Shown: positions 1 through 6,707 of the stretch, piece after piece
How positions within the stretch are numbered: the stretch's first letter is position 1
How the letters are laid out: the number at the start of each line of letters is the position of its first letter
Source: Pelagophyceae sp. CCMP2097
Lineage: Eukaryota > Sar > Pelagophyceae
Length of the DNA: 10,542 nucleotides
NCBI GenBank assembly: GCA_026770575.1
Contig: MU657476.1
Location: 49,076-59,617, forward strand
Reading direction: 5' to 3'
Notes under the pieces: model-generated
Told to the model about the DNA's origin: nothing
Seen by the model: only the letters and a program-made list of their open reading frames with translations
The model's database searches: none
Translations under genes and position numbers: made by a program

Positions 1-127
1 GATTTTTGCGCTTAAAACTGAGTTTAAAACCCAGCTCACTTAAAATGTAGATATTTTTCAGCTTAAACTGGGGGTGAAGTGACCACTCTTTTAAATACCC
101 TCTTCATCTTTTTAGCGGTAAGTGCTG

Positions 128-240
128 TAGGAATTCCTAGGGTTCCTATAATATAATAATAGGAATTCCTAGGAATCCTAATATCGTATCGATCTCTAGG
201 AATTCCTAGGAATTCCTAGCGGGCCTCTAGGAAGTCCTTT
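128..240. repeat. Array of AGGAATTCCT palindromes
   Basis: The 10-bp palindrome AGGAATTCCT, usually as TAGGAATTCCTAG, occurs at about 128-141, 160-172 and twice in tandem at 196-219. Decayed copies (CTAGGAATCC, CTAGGAAGTCC) lie around 172-180 and 225-236. The surrounding DNA is AT-rich, unlike the genes. One more copy lies at 10335-10346 near the other end of the window. No coding potential is seen. It could be a simple palindromic repeat family or part of a larger dispersed element; its function is unknown. Confidence 0.8.
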
Positions 241-410
241 CCCCTATTGGATTCAGGATCCCCTATTGGATTCCAACCTGCTTCTGAACTTTTTCACACT
301 TTTTATTTAAGCTCTTGGATTGGTGCAAAAATGCTTTCTCTCAACAATTGCATTTTCGAGCCCTCTCATTGGCCATTCCGAATCCAATAGGGAGCAGAAT
401 CCAATAGGGG
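241..410. repeat. 170-bp inverted repeat built from a duplicated CCCCTATTGGATTC word
   Basis: The word CCCCTATTGGATTC occurs twice on the plus strand (241-254 and 260-273) and twice as its reverse complement (380-392, one base shorter, and 397-410). The doubled arms at 241-273 and 380-410 therefore face each other across a spacer of about 106 bp and could fold into a long imperfect hairpin. The spacer holds a smaller AAAATGC/GCATTTT inverted pair. No transposase frame and no clear target-site duplication were found. It may be a non-autonomous foldback element, or a structure downstream of the HD gene. Confidence 0.7.
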
Positions 411-516
411 ACCAACTTCCTATTTTCAACCATAGTGTATGTTTAGCAAGTTTAGCGATTCCGCGCGCCTCGTGACTCGGCGTCGAGGGCCACCGCAGTT
501 GCACGACGGTCTGTCC

Positions 517-1907
517 TTAGCTCTTCGTCGCGGCGTACAGGGTCGCGCAGAGGGCTGCGCAGCCTAGGGCGAGCAGGCCGAGGCGCGCGCCGAATTCGAC
601 GAAGAGCCTTCCGCGCTCCGCCTCTGCGTTGCGCCGGGCGTCGGCCTAGGCGGCGCTTTGTCGGCGCGTCAGGCGCGCCGCGACGCAGGCGCGGCCTTGC
701 CTCGCGGCTCTTGAAGGCGGGCGTCGAGAAGAAGGGCGCGTCGAACGCCGACGCGAGGAACCGCGCCTAGCGCCTCGCGCGTCGGGCGCCGCGGCGGTCG
801 AGCCGAGGCGGGGCCGCACGCGTCCGATGCACCACGCGAGCGACGTGATGTGGCCGAACTCGCGGCGGACGTCGGCGGCGTAGCGCGCGTACCTCGGCGC
901 CGCCGCGGCCAGAATCGCCTGCATGCGCCGTGCGCCGTGGGGCGCCCCGGCGGCGGGGGACGCGCGCGCCGCACCATGTCAAAGTCCATGAACAATCGGC
1001 AGTCGTCGCCGTCGTCCCTGCGACGACGCGAGAATCGTGCGCCGAGGACGACCGCACGAGAAGAGAGGCTCCACCCCCGCATCGCATGCAGGGGCGCACT
1101 CGGTCGCCTTGTGGAGCCAGGTCAGTTCGATCCACTTGGCGACCTTGGCGGCTCGTTCCTGCGGCCTGCGGAGCGGCCTTCAGATGGCATTCATGACGCA
1201 GAGCGAGACGGAGGGCGCCGCTCCCGCGCGCGTCGCACCAGTCTGCGAGGCCTTGACCTTGGAACGTTTGAAACGCCGCAGCTGAGCCTGGTGGCGACGG
1301 AACGAGCCTCCGCGCCAAGAGGGACCGGTGCTTCTCTCGGGCGGTTGCAGCACATGGGGTCGTGCACCGTGCGCGCCCATCGGCGGAGCACGCACGTCGT
1401 TCGTTCTCGCCGCCGCCGCCATCCTTCGCGTCGTAGACAATGTCGTGGAAGAATATGGCCTGCGTCGCGAAAGAATATGGCCTGCGTCGTTCGTGGCCGC
1501 ATCTCCTGCGTGGTCTCCCAGCGGGACGCCGTTCTCGCGAGCTCGACGGCCGCATGGTCCGTGATGGCATTGCGATGCCTGGCGCGGTGCGTCGGCCGCG
1601 CGCCGGGCGGCGCTCGTGCCTTACGCGTCGACGAGCGCGAGGAGCTCGTCGAGGTGCTCCCTGCGCGGCGGTCGCGCGCCGCGAAATAGGCCCGCCTCGG
1701 CGGCGCGACTCACAGCGTGTGGTAGTGCCGCGACGGAGCCTAGCCGCAACGAGGTGCTTCCCGGACACGGTGGGAGCATGATGCTGGCGTTGGAGGTCGC
1801 ACGCTGTAGGCCGCATCGAGCTCGCCCCACCACCTGGCCGCGACCGCCGCATCCACCGCGAGCGCCTCGCTAAGGCCCCGCCATCGCGCCTCGCGCATAC
1901 TGCCCAT
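517..1907 (-). CDS. HD-domain metal-dependent phosphohydrolase, 11 exons
   Basis: Spliced model, exons from the 5' end: 1907-1803, 1739-1714, 1660-1625, 1578-1539, 1459-1396, 1287-1239, 1165-1058, 1017-975, 918-820, 766-701, 645-517. These total 765 nt, or 254 aa plus TAA, with every phase consistent. The protein shows the signature of the predicted HD-superfamily phosphohydrolases (COG4339-like): RHYHTLEHL (residues 39-47), FFHDIVYD (72-79), NERRSA (88-93), FMDFDM (152-157), YAADVRREFGH (about 169-180) and STPAF near 205. His42/46, His74-Asp75 and Asp154/156 are the likely metal ligands. The substrate is unknown. The C-terminus (about 232-251) is hydrophobic and may anchor the protein in a membrane. 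ATG 1907 is the first after an in-frame TAG at 1991-1989; a second ATG lies at 1898. The gene is divergent from the TBC gene. Introns 4 and 10 need GC donors. A pseudogene is possible but unlikely, since all the family motifs join in frame. Confidence 0.85.
646..700 (-). other. Intron 10 of HD gene, GC-AG type
   Basis: The donor reads GAG|GCAAGG, close to the general consensus for GC-AG introns (AG|GCAAGT). The acceptor is CGCCTAG|GCC at 646. Removing these 55 nt joins FKSRE to ADARRN, the AR.N step seen near the C-terminus of the family. The only nearby GT (about 683) is in the wrong phase. Confidence 0.75.
1460..1538 (-). other. Intron 4 of HD gene, GC donor and duplicated acceptor
   Basis: The conserved protein path (DHAAVEL then AIFFHDIVYD) requires removal of 79 nt running from GCGAGA (1538 downward) to GACGCAG (ending at 1460). 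No GT in the right phase exists here. A 22-bp tandem duplication (unit starting ACGCAGGCCATATTCTT, about 1444-1487) gives two identical acceptors, ending at 1482 and 1460. Only the second continues in the conserved frame. The model is good, but the unusual donor lowers confidence in the exact boundary. Confidence 0.65.
1714..1739 (-). other. 26-nt micro-exon (HD gene exon 2)
   Basis: This exon supplies Ala-Pro-Ser-Arg-His-Tyr-His-Thr plus two bases of a Leu codon. It is flanked by a CTAG acceptor (ending at 1740) and a strong GTGAGT donor (starting at 1713). It carries the conserved RHYHT part of the family motif, completed by LEHLDELL from exon 3 (36 nt). The neighbouring introns are 63 and 53 nt, longer than the exons they separate. 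Confidence 0.85.
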
Positions 1908-2099
1908 CGATGCGGATAGAAATCCTTCGTTAAGCCCCTCTCGACGCTTCCGTATTTCTGCGTTGGCGGCCGCAGGCCTGCGCAGGGTCTAGGGTCGCCG
2001 CGGGGGCCGCAGGGCGCGACTCACAACGACTCACAGCTGACCGCAGGGCCGCAGGGGGCGCAGGGCCGCGCACCTCTGGACGGCCCTTTGGCGGCGGGC
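1908..2099. promoter_or_regulatory. Shared divergent promoter gap, HD / TBC genes
   Basis: Only 192 bp separate the divergent start codons of the HD gene (1907, minus) and the TBC gene (2100, plus), so both promoters and 5' leaders must lie here. There is no TATA box. Visible short repeats are ACTCACAACG/ACTCACAGCT at about 2019-2038 and several CGCAGGG words between 1981 and 2067. Whether these are binding sites is unknown. Confidence 0.5.
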
Positions 2100-3413
2100 A
2101 TGGCGGCGGTGACGCTCGAGTCGTTGAGCCGCGACGTCTCCGGCGCCGCGCAGTTGCTCTCGGGCGCGGCGGTCGCGGGATGCCTCGGCGCGGCCGTGCG
2201 CTTGCCTGCCTGGCGGCTCTTTTTGGGCGTCGTGCCGCCGGAGCCGCATAGGTGGGCTTCTACGATTGCGGCGCAGCGCGTCCGGTACGCCTCGATGCGC
2301 AAATTGGCTCTGGCTTCGCTGGACGAGGCTATGGCGGCGTCGCCGGACGACGGCGACGACGCCGCGGAAGAAGACTCGCACCAGCTCTTCGTCGAAGAGT
2401 CGGCGTTCCAGATCCACGCCGACCTGTGTCGGTGCACCCCCGACGGCGCGGGTGCCTTCTTCCTCGACGCGGGCAGGCAGGCGATCATGTTCAATGTGCT
2501 GCTGACGTGGTCCGCGCACCACGACGCGGACCCGCGAGGCTACCGCCAGGGCATGCACGAGCTCCTGGCGCCGCTGCTCTGGGTGCTCGAAGAGTCCGTC
2601 GAAGCCGGGGCCCTGGTCTGCCTGCCGCCACACAACGCGCTCAACGCTTTAAGGGGCGACTTGGACTGCCTCGAGGCAGACGTCTACTGGCTCTTCGACG
2701 CATTGATGAAGGAGATGGCGCCGCTGTACGCCGCCGAATCATCCGAGGGCTCGGCGACCGCGGTGCAGCTCTGCGAGCACGTCCAGTACGTCAGGCTCCA
2801 GGCCGTCGACCAAGAACTCTACGATCACCTGCACAAGGACCACTCAACACCCAAGATCGCCATCCTGCCGCAGGTCTACATGCTCGCCTGGCTGCGCCTC
2901 GCCTTCGGACGCCAGCTCACGATCCAGGACACTGTCTCGCTCTGGGACGCCTTTTTCGCGGCGGCGCTCGGCGCCGCCGGTGCCGCGCGGCCGGCGCTCT
3001 CGGCGTGGCTGTGCGCCGTGTCGACGGTCCTCTTGGTCGCGCACCGCGAGCGACTGCTGCGCGCCGACTCTACGACGTGCATTACGCTGCTCCTCGGGCT
3101 CCGCGCGCCGCCGCCGCGCTTTGTCGTGCACCGCGCGCGCAAGCTGCTGCGCGGCGACGACGCGCTCGAGCCGCTCATCCAGAGCTCGCGACAGCACGCG
3201 GCTCTCGCCGACATTTTCGGGGGGTGGGTCGCAGACGCAATGGAGACGCTCGGAGTCGGCGCCGCGGCGCCCAGAGCCGCGGCGGAAGCCGACGCGCCGC
3301 GCGGCGCGGCGGACCCGTCGTTCTTCGCCGGACTGCTGTCGGCGGCGCACGTGCTCCAAGATACGCAGGCCCCGGCCGCGGCGAGGCAGGCGGGCGCGGC
3401 GGCGGCGAGCTGA
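2100..3413 (+). CDS. TBC-domain Rab GTPase-activating protein (TBC1D5-like)
   Basis: A single-exon frame of 437 aa. The TBC domain family activates GTP hydrolysis by Rab GTPases through a dual Arg/Gln finger. Here the Arg finger motif IxxDxxR is IHADLCR (residues 105-111) and the Gln finger is YRQGM (148-152), followed by HELLAPLLWVLEE. The wording is closest to the TBC1D5 group, which acts on Rab7 with retromer and in autophagy. A WRLFLGVVP start of the TBC fold lies at 38-46, and LRLAFGRQL..DTVSLWDAFFA near 265-286 matches the C-terminal half. The last 60 residues are Ala-rich and probably disordered. ATG 2100 is the first ATG after an in-frame TAG at 1917-1919. Both catalytic fingers are intact, so it should be active. 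The exact Rab target is inference. It stands out as the one intronless complete gene here. Confidence 0.93.
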   Translation: MAAVTLESLSRDVSGAAQLLSGAAVAGCLGAAVRLPAWRLFLGVVPPEPHRWASTIAAQRVRYASMRKLALASLDEAMAASPDDGDDAAEEDSHQLFVEESAFQIHADLCRCTPDGAGAFFLDAGRQAIMFNVLLTWSAHHDADPRGYRQGMHELLAPLLWVLEESVEAGALVCLPPHNALNALRGDLDCLEADVYWLFDALMKEMAPLYAAESSEGSATAVQLCEHVQYVRLQAVDQELYDHLHKDHSTPKIAILPQVYMLAWLRLAFGRQLTIQDTVSLWDAFFAAALGAAGAARPALSAWLCAVSTVLLVAHRERLLRADSTTCITLLLGLRAPPPRFVVHRARKLLRGDDALEPLIQSSRQHAALADIFGGWVADAMETLGVGAAAPRAAAEADAPRGAADPSFFAGLLSAAHVLQDTQAPAAARQAGAAAAS

Positions 3414-3697
3414 CGCCGGCGACGCGAGTGTGCGGCGGTCACCCCTCGACGCATCTGGCTTTGTAACTGAGCTGCAAACGACGCCGGGTTTGGGCTGCTC
3501 AAGGTCCAGAGTCCCGGGAGCATCGAGTCCCCTTGGTGAGCATGGCCCAGGGAGCAACGAGGGATTGAGGTTCGCTGGCTCACTCGGGCTCCCACTCTTC
3601 GATTCCTTATTTGGTTGGTCTCGGCCGCGCCCGTCGGCCGCAGAGGGATGCGCCCACGTCGTGCCGCAATAAGCTCACTCGGCTTCTCTTCGATTCC
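3414..3697. other. Convergent 3' intergenic gap
   Basis: These 284 bp lie between the stop of the TBC gene and the stop of GH92, which point at each other. They hold the left copy of the direct repeat and part of the right copy. No conserved coding frame and no obvious poly(A) signal were seen. Both 3' untranslated regions must end here, and transcripts may overlap. Confidence 0.5.
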
Positions 3698-3723
3698 TTA
3701 TTCGGTTCGTCTCGGCCGGGCCC
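3579..3723. repeat. Direct repeat overlapping the GH92 stop codon
   Basis: About 50 bp at 3579-3632 and 3674-3723 are near-identical around CGATTCCTTATT (3600-3611 and 3691-3702, an offset of 91 bp), including CTCACTCGG before it and TCTCGGCCG after it. The right copy contains the last codons and TAA stop of the GH92 gene. The left copy, just downstream of that stop, repeats them with changes. It looks like a local tandem duplication of the gene's 3' end. Confidence 0.75.
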
Positions 3724-6351
3724 AGCGCGCGAGTCGGTTCGCACAGGCGCACAGTGCGATACCCGCGAGCAGTGCTGCTCGCGGGAGGCGCGACGCGGGC
3801 GCGTCGCCCGCGGCGGCCGACGGGCGCGCGCCGCTCCTTTGGGGGCGCGCGCCGCTCAATTGGGGCGGCGGCGCGGCGCCTCGCCGCCGCAGTAGCGTCT
3901 CGCCGGCGCCAGTCACCTCGCCGATTCGGAGAATGTTGGGGATCGCCGGGTCGACGCGCTGGAGGTCCGCTTCCGGGTCCGAGGTCATGTAAAAGTCGAG
4001 CGCGCCGCCCGCGGAGAGAACATCACGGTCGATGGTCGCGCGCCTGTGGAGGCGGCGGTTCCACCGCAGGTACTCGACGTAGTCGCCCTGGCCGTGGCGC
4101 CGTATCTTGAGCGTCGCGCCGGGCCCGACGGCGACGTCCGCGTCAAAAAACGGCGTGCCGACCTCGTAGTCCGTACCGCAGGGGTCGACGGGGTAGAACC
4201 CAAGCATGGAGAAGACCTACGTCCACAGCGCTACCGGTAGCTCTCTACCAGCGAGAGCCCGACCGAAGTCAGTTTTTTACAACCGTCGTGAACGTCGACG
4301 CACGAGCCAGGCCGACGTCTGCCCGACGTCGTCGTTGCCCGGCAGGCCGTCGGGCTCGTCGGTGTAGAACGCGGCGATCTGGCGCACCGTCTTTTGCGCC
4401 TTTGCTGGGGCGCGCGCGGCGTTGTAGAGGTAGGGCGCGTGGTGGCCGGGCTCGTTGCCGTGGCAGTGGCCGCCGAGGTAGCCCGTCTCGAGGTCGCGCT
4501 GGCCGTTAAAGTCGACGCTTTGCGCCGAAAAGTACGAATCGAGGCGGGCCTCGAGCGCTTTCGGCCCACCAAAGAGGCGCGCGAGGCCGCGGGCGTCGTG
4601 CGGCGCCATGAACGAATACTGCAGCGGGGTGCCCTCTTCGAACTGCGGCGCGACGCGCTCGAACTTGCCAGGCGCCGCGCGCGCGAAGCGGCCCTTGGCG
4701 TCCTTGGCGAGGAGCAGAGACGTCTCGGTGTCGTAGTACGCCTCGTACGCCTTACCTCTCCGCGCGTAGCGCTTCGCCGTATCACTGTCGCCCTGGCGCT
4801 CTGCAAAGCGCGAGATGCATGAGTCGGCGACGGCGGCTTCGAGGGCGAGCGATACTGCAAACGTCTCGCCGTACGGGATGGGCCGGCCCTCTGAGATGTA
4901 CGGCAGGCTCCGCCCCGTCCGTTCCAGCGCCGGCGCCGCGCGCCGCGCGAGCGCCGCCGCGCGGCTGGCGTCGCGCGTCGTCGCGTTGCGCAGCAAAGCG
5001 TCGGCGACCGTCACGGCCGCCGGGTAGCCTGACATACACTTTGTTTCGACGCCGAAGAGGACCCAGCGCGGGAGCACGCCGCCGTTCGTTTCCGAAACGT
5101 CGAGGAGCGACTCTACAAAGTCGAGTGACAGCTCCGGCGAAACGAGGTTCAACAACGGCATCTGCGCGCGGTACGTGTCCCAGAGCGAAAACGTAGAGTA
5201 CGTGGCCCCGCTTCGGCGCAAGACGTTCCCGCCGACTTTGTAGCGGCCGTCGACGTCGCTGAACAGCGTCGGGCCGAGCATGGAATGGTACAGCGCCGTG
5301 TAGAACCTTCGCATGTCCACCGCCGGCGCCGCCGTCACAGCGACGCGCCCCAGCGCCGCGTCCCATTCCGCGGCGGCCGCGGCGGCGGCGACGTCAAAGG
5401 CGACCGCGCCGCCACCCGGCGCGGCGGACGCGGCCTTGTTCCTCCGCGCGCCGTCGACGTCGACGTGCGAGAGCCCCACGTAGGCCGTGATGCCGGTCCC
5501 GTTCCCAAAGGCGCTTTCTTCCCACGTCAGCGTGTAGAGCGACCGCGAGACGCGCGTCAGCGAGGTAAAGGGCGGATCGAACGTCGCAGCCCAGAACGCT
5601 TCGTGATTCGCAGAGCAATGGTGCGTCTTCTTCGACCGGCGGCTCGCAAAAACGGCCGTGCTGCGCGGTTGAGGTCCGCCGATCCAAACGGACCCGTCGA
5701 TGAACGCATCCAGCGGCGAGTCGAGCTCGACGTCGACGCGCCGCGCGCCGCCGAAGCGCAGCACGCCGCCGTGGCTCGTCGCTGCCGCCTCGATGGCGAC
5801 TTCGCAGCGGCCGGCGGCGGCGTGCATCGCCGCGCGGCAGCCGTAGACGCCCGGCCGCGCCGCCTCGGTCGCGTGCAGCAGCTCGGCGCGGCCCCGTGCC
5901 GCGTCGGCGGCGCCGCAGCGCGGCAGCAGGATGAAGTCGCCGCCGTCGTTGAGGCCCGTGCCCGACAGCGCCGTGTGACCCAGGCCGACAAAGGGCTGCG
6001 ACGCCGTTTCGCCGTCCAGGCGGTGGTAACCCGAGTTGTACGCCCAGACGTCGCCGCGGTGCGGCAATAGGATCGGCGACAGCTGCACCAGCCCGTGCGG
6101 CACCTAGCCGGAGCCGCTGCGCGTCGCCACGCGGCGCGTCGAATTCTCGGCGCTCCGACAGATCGGCGCTCCGATAGGTCGGCGCTCCGACAGGTCGGCT
6201 CTCCGACAGGTCGGCTCTCGGACAGCGGTCCCTTTGGACACACCGTCGCGCCGGGGAACGTGTTCCCCGTGGATTGCGTGCCGACGAAGACGTTGACGTA
6301 GTCGGACCACGGCTCCGCTGCGGCGGCGTTCGCGAAAAGGAAAACGCGCAT
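3698..6351 (-). CDS. GH92 family alpha-mannosidase, 3 exons
   Basis: Exons 6351-6244, 6103-4304 and 4216-3698 give 808 aa. GH92 enzymes are calcium-dependent exo-alpha-mannosidases (often alpha-1,2) that trim mannose glycans. Motifs run in family order: VNVFVGT..GNTFPGAT|VPHGLVQLSP (exon 1/2 junction), LGHTALSGTG (about 77-86), SLWDTYRAQMPL (342-353), ETKCMSGY (389-396), EEGTPLQYS (525-533), HGNEPGHH (584-591), GNDDVGQTSAW (625-635) and LGFYPVDP in exon 3. By analogy with bacterial GH92, Glu526 is the general acid, Asn586-Glu587 bind calcium and Asp627/628 is the base. Introns: 6243-6104 (GTGTGT..CTAG, 140 nt) and 4303-4217 (GTGCGT..GTAG, 87 nt). ATG 6351 follows an in-frame TGA 12 codons upstream. 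The N-terminus is only a weak signal-peptide candidate. After the beta-sandwich end the tail is Arg/Ala-rich, with a short hydrophobic patch (ALLAGIALCACA). Confidence 0.93.
6104..6243 (-). other. GH92 intron 1, 140 nt, carries a minisatellite
   Basis: The donor GACG|GTGTGT at 6243 and acceptor CTAG|GTG at 6104 join GNTFPGAT to VPHGLVQLSP, the canonical start of the GH92 N-domain. This is the longest resolved intron in the window. More than half of it is the 16-bp repeat listed separately. Confidence 0.88.
6150..6229. repeat. 16-bp tandem repeat, about five copies, inside GH92 intron
   Basis: The units are 6150-6165, 6166-6181, 6182-6197, 6198-6213 and a decayed 6214-6229. The consensus on the plus strand is GCGCTCCGACAGGTCG. 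Each unit holds a small inverted pair (CGAC..GTCG), so the array can fold. Differences between units are one to three bases, except in the last. It lies wholly within the intron. Confidence 0.9.
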
Positions 6352-6707
6352 GCTCCCTGCGGCCTTTAGGGCACGGTTCGGTGTTCAGAGAGAGCGGCGC
6401 TCTGTGGCGGTGGGAGCCGGCAAGTCCGGGCCCGCCTTCGTCCGGGCTCCAACGCCTTCAAGGCCCCGCTTCCTCGAGCCAGGTCCTGCCACACGCGCCA
6501 GGAACAGCCGGCTCGCGAGCTCGAGAACAAAATTTTGAAGTTCCGAGTCGGCCGAGCAAGTGCGAGCAGCTTTTTTAGCGACAACTTATCGCCAGTTCTT
6601 ACCGAGGTCACACCGTGTCACTCCACGAGCCGAGCCGCTGGAGCGGCGTTCGGAGCGGCGTTCGGAGCACTTGGTAGGGCGGACCCTCGGCGTGTGAAGG
6701 CGGTCGC
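6352..6707. promoter_or_regulatory. Divergent promoter gap, GH92 / RlmN-like genes
   Basis: These 356 bp separate the start codons of GH92 (6351, minus) and the RlmN-like gene (6708, plus). No gene is recognisable. A 12-bp tandem repeat (GGAGCGGCGTTC, 6640-6663 plus a partial third copy to 6670) lies 38 bp before the RlmN start. A locally AT-richer patch (about 6528-6600) is a candidate core promoter or leader region. No TATA or initiator element can be assigned with confidence. Confidence 0.45.
6640..6670. repeat. 12-bp tandem repeat before the RlmN-like start
   Basis: GGAGCGGCGTTC occurs at 6640-6651 and 6652-6663, followed by a partial copy GGAGCAC. It lies in the probable 5' leader or proximal promoter of the plus-strand gene. 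It shares the word TCGGAGCG with the reverse complement of the GH92 intron minisatellite, which may be chance in such GC-rich DNA. Confidence 0.7.

Larger units (their letters stand above)
1..516. other. AT-richer intergenic stretch, no gene seen
   Basis: This stretch lies beyond the stop codon of the minus-strand HD gene and is clearly poorer in GC than the rest. It contains the two repeat features listed separately. The only sizeable open frame (about 307-504, minus) has no recognisable motif and overlaps the inverted repeat, so I do not call it a gene. The 3' untranslated region of the HD gene should fall in the right-hand part, but no poly(A) signal can be assigned. Confidence 0.6.

Noticed and set aside
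850..1689. A 280-codon plus-strand open frame opposite the HD gene
   Set aside because: The translation is Arg/Ala low-complexity without motifs, and the other strand carries the conserved protein.
767..1852. A 361-codon open frame on the minus strand
   Set aside because: It is Arg-rich throughout and shifts in and out of conserved motifs. The HD gene model explains those fragments as exons in different frames, so the long frame is a product of high GC.
2088..2099. TTG at 2088 as the TBC start
   Set aside because: It is a bacterial-style alternative start. In a eukaryote the ATG at 2100, in the same frame, is the sensible choice.
3611..3992. Overlapping plus-strand frames near the GH92 3' end
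   Set aside because: The minus strand reads a conserved GH92 C-terminal domain through most of this stretch, and the plus frames are Arg-rich with no motif.
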